Of a stretch of 13,151 nucleotides of DNA, positions 6,396 to 13,151 are shown piece by piece (the first letter of the stretch is position 1; each line of letters opens with the position of its first letter). Under the pieces are notes generated by a model. The model searched no databases. It was not told the DNA's origin and saw nothing but the letters and a program-made list of their open reading frames with translations. The DNA is taken from positions 1 to 13,151 of the forward strand of contig DXVG01000020.1 of the NCBI GenBank assembly GCA_019409045.1, written 5' to 3'. This DNA is from Clostridiales bacterium (GTDB lineage Bacteria > Bacillota > Clostridia > Christensenellales > Aristaeellaceae). The position numbers and the translations under genes are program-made.

Positions 6396-6439
6396 GCAAA
6401 AATCACTTCCGCTTCTTTTCTTTCGGAAGTGATTTTTGC
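6396..6439. terminator. Bidirectional intrinsic terminator between cvpA and mnmE
   Basis: GCAAAAATCACTTCCG (6396-6411) and CGGAAGTGATTTTTGC (6424-6439) form a perfect 16-bp stem with a pyrimidine loop. The A5 and T5 tracts at the stem base give a U-rich 3' arm on both strands, the usual form for terminators shared by convergent genes. It lies 51 bp from the mnmE stop. Confidence 0.75.
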
Positions 6440-6489
6440 GTTTGGGGGCTTTGTCAGCGCTCCGGCGCCTTTTTGTCCGCCGCTATACT

Positions 6490-7839
6490 CTATTTTCCCA
6501 CGCAGAACTTCGCAAACACGGCGCTGATGACCTCCTCGGAGGCGTCGCGGCCGGTCACGCCGTCCAGCAGGCGGCAGGCGTTGAGCAGGTCCGGGGAGAT
6601 CACGTCCGGGGAGAAGCCCTGCAAAAGCGCCTCCGCGCAGCGGCGCAGGCAGTCCGCGGCCTCCCGCGCGAGGCGCAGCTGCCGCTCCACGGTAAAGGCG
6701 GTCTCCTCGTCCCCGCCCGCGCGCAACCTGCGCCCGATCGCCTCCACAAGCGCCTCCACGCCCTCGCCCGTGCGCGCGCAGATGCGCTTTACTTCAAGCG
6801 GCGGAAGGCAGCTTTCGTCCAGGCGCGCGGGAAGGTCTGTCTTGTTCAGGCACAGTATGTAGCGCGCGTCCGCCTCATTAAGCAGCGCGCGGTCGCCCTG
6901 TGTCAGCGCGCGGCTCTCGTCCAGCAAAAGCAGCACCACGTCCGCGCAGGAGAGCTCCTCCCGCGCGCGCGCCACGCCCATGCGCTCGATCGCGTCGCCG
7001 CTTTCGCGGATGCCCGCGGTGTCGCACAGCCGCACCTCGCGCCCGCCGATGTGCATGCGCTCGCTGAGCACGTCGCGCGTGGTGCCGGGAATGTCGGTCA
7101 CGATGGCGCGCTCGCAGTTGAGAAGGGCATTCATCAGCGAGGACTTGCCCGCGTTTGGAAGCCCCGCGATGACCACCGACGCGCCCTCGCGCAGAACGCG
7201 CGCGCGCTGGGGGTCCGCCCTGCGCTCGATCTCGCCGGCGAGGGATTCAAGTTCGGGGACGAGCTCGGAGGCGACCGCCTCCTCGTCCACCTCGTCGGGA
7301 AAGTCCACCGCGGCCTGTATGCGGGCGAGCATGTCCTCGATGGAGGCGACCACGCCGGACACGAACGCCGCCACGCCGCCGCGCATCTGCCCGACCGCAG
7401 CCCTGCGCGCGGCCTCGCCCTGCGCGCCGACGAGCTGCATCACCGCCTCGGCGCGGCTTAGATCGATGCGCCCGCTCTCGTAGGCGCGGCGCGTGAACTC
7501 GCCCGGCTGCGCGCACCGCGCGCCCGCCTCCAGCACGCGGCGAAGCACGCGCGCGGCGCAGGCGCTCCCGCCGTGGCAGTGTATCTCCGCCACGTCCTCG
7601 CGCGTGTAGGTGTTGGGCGCCTTCATCCACACGCCCATCACCTCGTCCAGCGCCTCGCCGTCCGCGCCCACGGCCGTGCCGTACATGAGCCTGTGGGAGC
7701 GCACCTGCGCGTCCGGCCGCGCGGGCTGGAACGCGGCGAGAAAGACACTTCGCGCCTCCGGCCCGCTCACGCGAACGATGGCGATGCCGCCCTCGCCCGG
7801 CGCGGTGGATATGGCCGCGATGGTGTCGCGCGCGTCCAT
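6490..7839 (-). CDS. mnmE: tRNA modification GTPase MnmE (TrmE)
   Basis: MnmE, with MnmG, installs the carboxymethylaminomethyl group on U34 of certain tRNAs in the cytosol. The 449-residue protein has the N-terminal tetrahydrofolate-binding domain (starts DTIAAISTAPGEGGIAIVRVSG), the helical domain, and an inserted G domain with GLPNAGKS (226-233), TTRD (253-256), DTAG (273-276) and NKTD (332-335). The C-terminus is FCVGK with the conserved Cys446 required for modification. All key residues and the usual length are present. The ATG at 7839 overlaps the dnaN TGA by one base (TGATG); a GTG at 7842 is an alternative. Coupling to dnaN is therefore likely. Its usual partner mnmG is not adjacent here, and mnmE directly behind dnaN is an unusual position. 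Confidence 0.97.
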   Translation of the reverse strand: MDARDTIAAISTAPGEGGIAIVRVSGPEARSVFLAAFQPARPDAQVRSHRLMYGTAVGADGEALDEVMGVWMKAPNTYTREDVAEIHCHGGSACAARVLRRVLEAGARCAQPGEFTRRAYESGRIDLSRAEAVMQLVGAQGEAARRAAVGQMRGGVAAFVSGVVASIEDMLARIQAAVDFPDEVDEEAVASELVPELESLAGEIERRADPQRARVLREGASVVIAGLPNAGKSSLMNALLNCERAIVTDIPGTTRDVLSERMHIGGREVRLCDTAGIRESGDAIERMGVARAREELSCADVVLLLLDESRALTQGDRALLNEADARYILCLNKTDLPARLDESCLPPLEVKRICARTGEGVEALVEAIGRRLRAGGDEETAFTVERQLRLAREAADCLRRCAEALLQGFSPDVISPDLLNACRLLDGVTGRDASEEVISAVFAKFCVGK

Positions 7840-8960
7840 CACGCGCTGTACCCCGTGCGCACGGGGAGCACCAGGTGCACATAGTCCAGATCGTCCTCAG
7901 GGGTCATCACGCAGGGGCTGAGGCCGTCGTTGAAGTTCATCACAACGTTTTCAGACTCGATCGTGCGCACGACGTCCATCATGTAGCGCACGTTGAAGGC
8001 GATGGTCAGCTCCCCGCCCTCGTGCGATTCGAGCTCCATCTCCTCGTGCGCGTCGCCGATCTGGGAATTGGAGTCGATCTCCAGTATGCCCTCGCGCAGG
8101 TGGAAGCGTATGAGGTTGCCGCTCGCGTCGCGGGCCAGCAGCGCGGCGCGCTCGATGCACTGGCGCAGGGGCTCGAGCCGGGCCACGGCGCGCAGCTTGA
8201 AGGATGTGGGCAGAAGCCGCCGGTAGTTGATGTACTCGCCGCCGATGAGCGCGACGTACACGTCCGTCTTTTCCAGCCGCAGCTGCATGCGGTCGTTGCC
8301 GCTGAAGCTGATGGTCACAAACGCCTCCTCGCCGCCGGGCAGCAGCTTTGCGATGTCGCCCACCGCGCGGCCGGGGATGATCGCGCGGATGACCTCCATC
8401 ACGTCGGACACCTTTTCGCGCTTGTAGGCCATGCGGAAGCCGTCGAGGGCGACCATGGTGGCGTCCCCGCCCGCGATCTCCAGAAGCGCGCCGGTGAGCA
8501 CCTCGCGCGCGTCGTCCGCGGCGATGGCGAACTCCGTCTTCTGGATCATGCTGCGCAGCGTGTCCTGCGCGATGGTGAAGTCGCTGCACTCGGCCATGGC
8601 CGGAAGCTCGGGGTAGAGGTCCGCGTCCTGCCCGGCGATGTTGATCACGGTGCTTCCGGAGGATATGTTGAACGAGAACCGCTCGTTCATGCCGATCTCT
8701 ATGGTGGGGTTGTCCTGGAGCCTGCGGATGACGTCTATAAACAGCTTGCCGGGGATCACGCCCATGCCCGCCTCTTTCACGTCGCACTCCAGCCGCGTGC
8801 GGATGGTCAGGCGCTCGTCCGAGGCGGTGATGCGCATCTGACCCATGCGCGCGTCGAGCAAAAGCCCCTCCAATATGGGGTTGGTGGTGCGCGCGGTCAG
8901 TGCGCGGGAAGCCGTCTGAAGCCCTTCGAGCAGGGCCGCGGAATCGCACACGATACGCAT
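7839..8960 (-). CDS. dnaN: DNA polymerase III beta subunit (sliding clamp)
   Basis: A 373-residue protein forming the ring-shaped processivity clamp of the replicative polymerase. The N-terminal domain starts MRIVCDSAALLEGLQTASRA, has NPILEGLLLDA and continues with GKLFIDVIRRL. The middle domain carries DGFRMAYKRE, and the C-terminal domain ends LDYVHLVLPVRTGYSA, with the (M/L)P(V/M)R signature of the clamp's C-terminal peptide-binding end. Length and domain order are normal. The ATG at 8960 has GGGAGG 8-9 nt upstream. It follows dnaA by 342 bp on the same strand and is translationally linked to mnmE. A TATAAT on the minus strand at 8990-8995 may be a -10 element for its own promoter, though no good -35 is seen. 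Confidence 0.97.
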   Translation of the reverse strand: MRIVCDSAALLEGLQTASRALTARTTNPILEGLLLDARMGQMRITASDERLTIRTRLECDVKEAGMGVIPGKLFIDVIRRLQDNPTIEIGMNERFSFNISSGSTVINIAGQDADLYPELPAMAECSDFTIAQDTLRSMIQKTEFAIAADDAREVLTGALLEIAGGDATMVALDGFRMAYKREKVSDVMEVIRAIIPGRAVGDIAKLLPGGEEAFVTISFSGNDRMQLRLEKTDVYVALIGGEYINYRRLLPTSFKLRAVARLEPLRQCIERAALLARDASGNLIRFHLREGILEIDSNSQIGDAHEEMELESHEGGELTIAFNVRYMMDVVRTIESENVVMNFNDGLSPCVMTPEDDLDYVHLVLPVRTGYSA

Positions 8961-9302
8961 AAAGCATTCCTCCCTTGTGAATGATCATGATTATATATAT
9001 AGAGGACGTAGGAGACGTAGGGGCGTGGAAATTGTGGGAAACGCCTTTTTTGCCTTGCGGGGCGGGGGTTTTGGCGTCCACAGGGGTTGTGCACGATCTG
9101 TGCAGGAATCGCCGGTTTTCCACACGCCGATTCGGCGCTGTGCGCGCCCGGGCGGAAAGGGAAGGCCCCGCACGGCGCGATCTCGCCCCAAAACGCCCTT
9201 TTTTCCCTCGAACAGGTGGTCTCTCTTTGTGCGTTTTCCCCGCTTTTCCACGCCCGTTCCACAGCGTTTTCCCGAAGGCGTGTAAAAAACCGGCGCTTTT
9301 GG
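8961..9302. other. dnaA-dnaN intergenic region, probable part of oriC
   Basis: This 342-bp non-coding gap contains one strong DnaA box, TTTTCCACA (9116-9124), and several degenerate ones: TTTTCCACG (9244-9252), CGTTCCACA (9255-9263), and TGTGGGAAA (9033-9041, minus-strand box). Two TGTGCA motifs lie at 9088-9093 and 9099-9104. An AT-rich tract at 8984-9001 next to dnaN is the best candidate for the DNA-unwinding element, and TAG triplets at 9000, 9009 and 9018, all in one phase of three, separate it from the first box. A 13-bp palindrome, CGCCGATTCGGCG, is at 9125-9137, right after the strong box. Origin function is inferred from context and the boxes. Confidence 0.7.
9116..9124 (+). promoter_or_regulatory. 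DnaA box in the dnaA-dnaN gap
   Basis: TTTTCCACA matches the DnaA box consensus TTWTNCACA. It lies in the dnaA-dnaN gap of the probable origin and is directly followed by a palindrome at 9125-9137. Confidence 0.75.
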
Positions 9303-10616
9303 TCAGTGGTTGACCACGAACTGCCGAAGCTGCTCCACGGTCTTTCGGAAGGCGATGTCCTTGCGCATCATCTCCGCCACCTTCTCGCAGGAGTGCATCA
9401 CCGTGGAGTGGTCGCGCCCGGAGAACACGCGGCCGATGGCCGTGGTCGAAAGCGGCGTCAGCTCCCGGATGAGGTAGATGCTCACCTGCCGGGGCAGCGC
9501 GATCTCGCGGCTGCGGCGCTTGCCGGTCATGTCCTCGCAGCTCACGGAGTAGTGGTTGGACACGGTCTGTATGATGGCGTCGGGCGTGATCTTGCGCGGC
9601 TCGCGGCTGGAGAGCAGCGCCGAGAGCGTGTCGCGCGCCATGTCCAGGCTCACGGGCTTGTTCATCAGCCGCGCCTGCGCGTTCACGCGCACCAGCATGC
9701 CCTCCAGCTCGCGTATGTTGGATTCCACGCGCTCAGCGATGTACTCCAGCACGTCCTCGGGGGTGTTGATCTCCTCCTCGGAGGACTTCTTTTGCAAAAT
9801 CGCCACGCGCGTTTCAAAGTCCGGCCGCTGTATGTCCACCGTCAGCCCCCACTCAAAGCGCGAGCGCAGCCTCTCCTCGATGGTGGGGATGTCCTTGGGC
9901 GGTCGGTCGGAGGATATGATGATCTGCTTCCCGTTGGTGTGCAGGTGGTTGAATGTGTGGAAAAACTCCTCCTGCGTGGCCACGGTCTTGGAGAGGAACT
10001 GTATGTCGTCCACCAGCAATACGTCCACGTTGCGCAGCTTTGCGCGAAGCTGCGCGGTGCCCTTCTTTTTGACGATGGCGTCGATCAGCTCATTGGTGAA
10101 CGTCTCCGAGGTGATGAACAGCACGTTCTTCCTCGGGTCGTTTTTCTGTATGTAGTTGCCGATGGCGTTCATAAGGTGCGTCTTGCCCAGCCCCACGCCG
10201 CCGTAGATGAACAGGGGGTTGTACGCGCCGCTGGGGTCGTCCGCCACCGCCAGCGCCGCCGCGTGGGCAAACGAGTTTGACGCCCCCACCACGAAGTTTT
10301 CAAACGTGTAGCGCGGGTTGAGCATGGACGAATCCATGTCCTTGTAGTGGAGCTTGATCTCCTCGGGCGTGAATATGTTTATGTCGTAGGCGCGGCCGAA
10401 GGTCGCCCCCAGCACGTTGGAGAGCTGGCCCAGGTAGCGCGCCCTGAGCTGCTCGACCACCATGGAGTTCTCCGCCTCGATGACGATGGCCTCCTGCGTG
10501 ACGGCAAACAGCTTCAGCCGCGAGAACCAGGCGTTGAAGATCACCTCGTTCACGTCGGCCTTGAACATGGAGATCGCCTTGTCAAACGCCGCGAGCTGGT
10601 CTTGTGTGTATTGCAT
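9303..10616 (-). CDS. dnaA: Chromosomal replication initiator protein DnaA
   Basis: DnaA binds DnaA boxes at the origin, forms an ATP-dependent helical filament and opens the duplex. The 437-residue protein shows domain I (1-80, with the NAWF block), a very short domain II (about 81-100), the AAA+ domain with Walker A GGVGLGKT (139-146), Walker B LLVDD (200-204), sensor I SSD (235-237) and sensor II NIRELEGML (300-308). Domain IV has the helix-turn-helix and signature GRDHSTVMHS (400-409). All catalytic and DNA-binding motifs are intact. The ATG at 10616 has GGAGG 6 nt upstream and gives the family N-terminus; an upstream ATG at 10664 lies inside the leader over a DnaA box. Two DnaA boxes in its leader suggest autorepression. 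It heads a minus-strand run with dnaN and mnmE and is divergent from ftsK. Confidence 0.98.
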   Translation of the reverse strand: MQYTQDQLAAFDKAISMFKADVNEVIFNAWFSRLKLFAVTQEAIVIEAENSMVVEQLRARYLGQLSNVLGATFGRAYDINIFTPEEIKLHYKDMDSSMLNPRYTFENFVVGASNSFAHAAALAVADDPSGAYNPLFIYGGVGLGKTHLMNAIGNYIQKNDPRKNVLFITSETFTNELIDAIVKKKGTAQLRAKLRNVDVLLVDDIQFLSKTVATQEEFFHTFNHLHTNGKQIIISSDRPPKDIPTIEERLRSRFEWGLTVDIQRPDFETRVAILQKKSSEEEINTPEDVLEYIAERVESNIRELEGMLVRVNAQARLMNKPVSLDMARDTLSALLSSREPRKITPDAIIQTVSNHYSVSCEDMTGKRRSREIALPRQVSIYLIRELTPLSTTAIGRVFSGRDHSTVMHSCEKVAEMMRKDIAFRKTVEQLRQFVVNH

Positions 10617-10643
10617 CCCTATCCTCCGTAAGCAGTAAAAAAG

Positions 10644-10674
10644 TTTTCCACAATTTCTGCACAACTGTGGAAAC
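10644..10674. promoter_or_regulatory. DnaA-box cluster in the dnaA leader
   Basis: TTTTCCACA on the plus strand (10644-10652) and GTTTCCACA on the minus strand (10666-10674) face each other, with TTCTGCACA (10655-10663) between them, so three box-like 9-mers fall in 31 bp. The cluster lies between the predicted dnaA transcription start (about 10689) and the start codon, fitting autoregulation by DnaA. Confidence 0.75.
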
Positions 10675-10695
10675 TATGCTGATAACCCCACGAGT

Positions 10696-10724
10696 ATTGT
10701 ATCAGATTCGGCGGCGAACTTCAA
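10696..10724 (-). promoter_or_regulatory. dnaA promoter
   Basis: On the minus strand TTGAAG (10719-10724) is followed after 17 nt by TACAAT (10696-10701), preceded by TGA in the extended -10 position. Transcription would start near 10689, giving a leader of about 73 nt that contains the DnaA boxes. Confidence 0.7.
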
Positions 10725-10827
10725 GACGCGCAGAAAATTTTCCTGTTGACAGACGGTGGAAATCCGGTGGAAAATATGTTCACAATGTGACGGGAATCCG
10801 ACGCTTTTTTTTGCCGCCCCGTTTCGG

Positions 10828-10856
10828 TTGAAAAGCGCGCCGGGCGGTTGTATAAT
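10828..10856 (+). promoter_or_regulatory. ftsK promoter
   Basis: TTGAAA (10828-10833) and TATAAT (10851-10856) are separated by exactly 17 nt, the same hexamers and spacing as the promoter at 4160-4188. Transcription from about 10863 would give a leader of some 60 nt before the ATG at 10924. Confidence 0.75.
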
Positions 10857-10923
10857 ATAGGATGCGCGATGCCGCCCATTTTTCGCGCGTTCCCGGGCGG
10901 CCGCGACGCTTTGGAGGAAAATC

Positions 10924-13151
10924 ATGGCAAAAAACAAGACGGCAAATGTCCAAAAAAGATCGAGAGGGCCGTGGGCGGCGATCGCGTCGGGCGTGTGCTT
11001 TGCGCTGGCGGCCTTGAGCGCGTTCGTGCTGATCGCAAGCGCGTGGATGCCCGCGCTCTCCGGCGCGGAAAAGGTGCTGCGCGGGCTGGGCGGCGCGCTT
11101 AGATTTCTGCTGCCGCTGCTGTTTGCGTGGCTGGGCGCTCTGTTTTTCGGCGTGGCGCGCGCAAAGCGCGTGGCGCTGTGGCGCGTGCTTGCAAACCTTC
11201 TGGCCGTGGCCTGCTTTTTCGCGGCGGTGCACATGTTCTCCGCCGATTACATCAATGAAAACGGCTATCACGTCCAGTCCGCGCTGGGCTACGGCGATTT
11301 TCTGAAAAAATCGTACGATTTCGGCGTGGGCGGCGGCGCGCTGGGCGCGCTGCTGGGCGGCGTGGCGTATCTGAAGCTGGGCGTGTGGCCCGGGTTTTTT
11401 GCGTGCGTCGCGCTGATGGTGGGCTGCCTTGCGCTGGGCGGGTATCTGGGCCGGTTCGTGCGCGCCGCGCGCGAGCGGGCCGCTGAGATGCGCGCCCGCC
11501 GCGAGGAGGAAGCGCGCCTGCGCGCCGAGGAGGAGGCCGACAGGAACTTTGAGATCGACCGGCGCACGATGCTTCGGGACGAGGACCTGATCAAGGCGCC
11601 CATGCGCCGCGTGCGCGCGCACGAGCCGTCCTCCCCCGTGGCGCCGCCGGCAAGGCGCGCGCCGCGCCGCGCAAACCACGGCTTTGACGAGCCCGCGCGC
11701 GCGCAGGAGGCGGCCCCCGCCGCGCCCGAGGCCGAGGCGGCCGCGCCCGGCGCGCAGGCGAAGCAGGGCGCCGCGCGGCCCGCTGCCGCGAAAAAGCGCG
11801 TGAGCACCAAGCCGCGCATATACAACGAGACCGTGGACGAGGGCCAGGCCGAGGAGGGCGCGGAGGCGTTCGGCCCGGTGGTGCGCGTGGGCGGGGCGGT
11901 GCCCGCGGCCGCGGGCCGCGCATCCTCCGCGAAGAAGCGCGCGCCCAGGGCGGACGAGGCGGCGCGCCCCGCACCCGAGGCCGGGCCGCAGGAAAATGCG
12001 CAGGCCGCGCAGGACTTGACCATCGAGCCGGACGAGTACGAGCTTCCCGACGAGGACGCGCCCTTTGAGGTCTCCCCGCCCAGAAAGCCCCTTGGCAAGC
12101 TGCGGCGCGCCGAGGTTCCCGAGGAGGACGAGGACGCCTACAACTACCCGCCCATCGACCTGCTCTCCCACGGCAAGGCCCCCGACCAGCACGAGAGCGA
12201 CCAGTCCGACATGGAAAAGGCGCAGCTTCTGAGCGACACGCTGCGCTCCTTCGGCATCGAGACGCGCCTGACCGGCATCGCGCACGGCCCGGCGGTCACG
12301 CGCTTTGAATTGCAGCCCGCGCCGGGCGTGAAGGTGAGCCGCATCACATCGCTTTCGGACGACATCGCATTAAACCTGGCCGCCGAGCGCGTGCGCATCG
12401 AGGCGCCCATCCCCGGCAAGGCGGCCGTGGGCGTGGAGGTGCCCAACGACAAGGTGGAGACCGTGTCCCTGCGCGACGTGTTGGAGAGCGCCGAGGCGCG
12501 GCGGCACCCCTCCCGCGTGGCGGTGGGGCTGGGCAAGGACAACTCCGGCCGCTACATCGTGGCCGACATCGCCAAGATGCCGCATGTGCTCATCGCGGGC
12601 CAGACCGGCTCGGGCAAGAGCGTGTGCATAAACTCCATCATCGTCTCCATACTCTTCCGCGCTGCGCCGGAGGAGGTAAAGCTGATTTTGATCGACCCCA
12701 AGGTGGTGGAGCTGTCGGTGTACAACGGCATCCCCCACCTGATCGCGCCCGTGGTGACCGACCCCAAGAAGGCAGCCAGCGCGCTTGACTGGGCGGTGGC
12801 GGAGATGACCACGCGCTACAAGCGGTTTGCCGAGCGCGGCGTGCGCGACATCAAGGGCTACAATAAGGCGCTGGAGCCGGGCGAGGAGGCCATGCCGCAG
12901 ATCGTGATCATCATAGACGAATTGGCGGACCTTATGATGGTCGCCCCCGGCGAGGTCGAGGACAGCATCTGCCGCCTGGCGCAATTGGCGCGCGCAGCGG
13001 GCATGCACCTTGTCATCGCCACGCAGCGGCCGTCGGTGAACGTCATTACCGGCATCATCAAGGCAAACATCCCCACGCGCATCGCCTTCTCCGTGGCCTC
13101 GCAGGTGGACAGCCGCACCATGATCGACCACGGCGGCGCGGAAAAGCTGCT
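10924..13151 (+). CDS. ftsK: FtsK/SpoIIIE-type DNA translocase, C-terminus outside window
   Basis: A membrane-bound ATP-driven pump that moves chromosomal DNA through the closing division septum, or into the forespore in sporulating species. 742 codons are visible. Hydrophobic spans lie at about 17-41, 54-78, 85-105 and one or two between 132 and 175, followed by a charged coiled-coil-like stretch (176-208). A long Ala/Pro/Glu-rich linker runs to about residue 420, then the alpha domain (from about 430, LLSDTLRSFGIETRLTGIA). The RecA-like motor has Walker A GQTGSGKS (559-566) and Walker B IVIIIDELADLM (660-671), and the ATQRPSVNVITG block follows. The rest of the motor and the gamma DNA-orienting domain are cut off by the window. 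GGAGG lies 6 nt before the ATG. FtsK and SpoIIIE cannot be told apart here. It is divergent from dnaA. Confidence 0.96.
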   Translation, partial: MAKNKTANVQKRSRGPWAAIASGVCFALAALSAFVLIASAWMPALSGAEKVLRGLGGALRFLLPLLFAWLGALFFGVARAKRVALWRVLANLLAVACFFAAVHMFSADYINENGYHVQSALGYGDFLKKSYDFGVGGGALGALLGGVAYLKLGVWPGFFACVALMVGCLALGGYLGRFVRAARERAAEMRARREEEARLRAEEEADRNFEIDRRTMLRDEDLIKAPMRRVRAHEPSSPVAPPARRAPRRANHGFDEPARAQEAAPAAPEAEAAAPGAQAKQGAARPAAAKKRVSTKPRIYNETVDEGQAEEGAEAFGPVVRVGGAVPAAAGRASSAKKRAPRADEAARPAPEAGPQENAQAAQDLTIEPDEYELPDEDAPFEVSPPRKPLGKLRRAEVPEEDEDAYNYPPIDLLSHGKAPDQHESDQSDMEKAQLLSDTLRSFGIETRLTGIAHGPAVTRFELQPAPGVKVSRITSLSDDIALNLAAERVRIEAPIPGKAAVGVEVPNDKVETVSLRDVLESAEARRHPSRVAVGLGKDNSGRYIVADIAKMPHVLIAGQTGSGKSVCINSIIVSILFRAAPEEVKLILIDPKVVELSVYNGIPHLIAPVVTDPKKAASALDWAVAEMTTRYKRFAERGVRDIKGYNKALEPGEEAMPQIVIIIDELADLMMVAPGEVEDSICRLAQLARAAGMHLVIATQRPSVNVITGIIKANIPTRIAFSVASQVDSRTMIDHGGAEKL

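Larger units (their letters stand above)
6208..6489. other. Convergent spacer between cvpA and mnmE, dense in inverted repeats
   Basis: This 282-bp stretch has lower GC content than its neighbours and no convincing gene; small frames crossing it have no ribosome binding site and simply read through the hairpins. It contains inverted repeats at 6230-6264, 6270-6286, 6312-6334, 6329-6379 and 6396-6439. The last is a likely bidirectional terminator. The middle part shows two mutually exclusive pairings, suggesting a folded RNA or a dispersed repeat element. Confidence 0.6.
10617..10923. other. Divergent dnaA/ftsK control region with DnaA boxes, probable part of oriC
   Basis: The 307-bp gap carries the dnaA promoter, the ftsK promoter and a run of DnaA boxes. 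Strong boxes are TTTTCCACA (10644-10652) and TGTGGAAAC (10666-10674, minus orientation). Weaker ones are TTCTGCACA (10655-10663) and two GGTGGAAA motifs (10755-10762 and 10766-10773). An 11-bp palindrome TCACAATGTGA is at 10780-10790. The boxes downstream of the dnaA promoter could both control dnaA and contribute to a two-part origin with the dnaA-dnaN gap, as in Bacillus. No gene is visible. Confidence 0.7.

Noticed and set aside
6297..6527. Small plus-strand frame of 76 codons in the cvpA-mnmE spacer
   Set aside because: It runs through the inverted repeats and the terminator and into the mnmE 3' end; no ribosome binding site. Treated as non-coding.
7875..8984. Long plus-strand open frame across dnaN
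   Set aside because: It mirrors the dnaN coding sequence; the translation is His/Val/Ala-rich and meaningless, while the minus strand gives a full-length sliding clamp.
9087..10280. Long plus-strand open frame across dnaA and the origin gap
   Set aside because: Antisense shadow of dnaA; no ribosome binding site and no homologous motif.
10746..10774. TTGACA at 10746-10751 as the ftsK promoter
   Set aside because: The sequence 17 nt downstream is GGAAAA, not a -10; the TTGAAA-N17-TATAAT at 10828-10856 is far better.
10780..12285. Long minus-strand open frame across ftsK
   Set aside because: Antisense shadow of the Ala/Pro-rich FtsK linker region; its composition is typical of the reverse strand of GC-rich coding DNA.
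1..13151. CRISPR array, insertion sequence, tRNA or rRNA genes
   Set aside because: No regularly spaced direct repeats, no transposase or terminal inverted repeats flanked by target duplications, and no tRNA or rRNA-like sequence was seen on either strand.

Overview
The window is a GC-rich (by eye well over 60%) bacterial chromosomal segment spanning the replication-origin neighbourhood of what is most probably a high-GC member of the Clostridia. The pointers are Firmicute-style GGAGG ribosome binding sites, TTGAAA/TATAAT promoters, dnaA and dnaN with DnaA-box clusters, parS sites of the Bacillus/Clostridium type, a WalJ/YycJ-type hydrolase, a PflX-type radical SAM protein and a DUF5711-like/CvpA gene pair. 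The species cannot be named from sequence alone.

Layout, left to right. (1) 1-995, minus strand: the N-terminal part of an alanine-rich multi-pass membrane protein that I do not recognise. (2) 996-1289: a non-coding spacer with two parS-like 16-mers in inverted orientation and three hairpins. (3) 1290-4028, minus strand: a compact unit made of a degenerate membrane-anchored metallophosphoesterase, a PflX-type radical SAM protein (start 1 nt after the previous stop) and a WalJ/YycJ-type metallo-beta-lactamase-fold protein. A third parS-like site lies between the last two. (4) 4029-4271: a divergent regulatory region with a consensus promoter reading right. (5) 4272-6207, plus strand: a DUF5711-like anchored beta-propeller protein followed by a CvpA-family membrane protein. 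(6) 6208-6489: a convergent spacer full of inverted repeats, including a likely bidirectional terminator. (7) 6490-10616, minus strand: dnaA, dnaN and mnmE in transcription order, with DnaA boxes in the dnaA-dnaN gap and upstream of dnaA. (8) 10617-10923: a divergent dnaA/ftsK control region. (9) 10924 to the right edge, plus strand: the ftsK/spoIIIE DNA translocase gene, cut by the window end.

How the parts fit: initiation (DnaA, DnaA boxes), elongation (sliding clamp), origin segregation (parS sites, read by ParB encoded outside the window) and terminal chromosome clearance (FtsK/SpoIIIE) are packed into about 13 kb. dnaA-dnaN-mnmE and ftsK point away from each other across the putative origin, so both are read co-directionally with the forks if initiation is at or near dnaA. 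The order is not the textbook one: mnmE sits where recF/gyrB usually follow dnaN, and ftsK sits where rpmH/rnpA usually lie upstream of dnaA. I saw no mobile element, CRISPR array, tRNA or rRNA. Nothing here is convincing as a wholly new system; the most unusual items are the degenerate phosphoesterase, the rearranged origin neighbourhood and the two structured intergenic regions.
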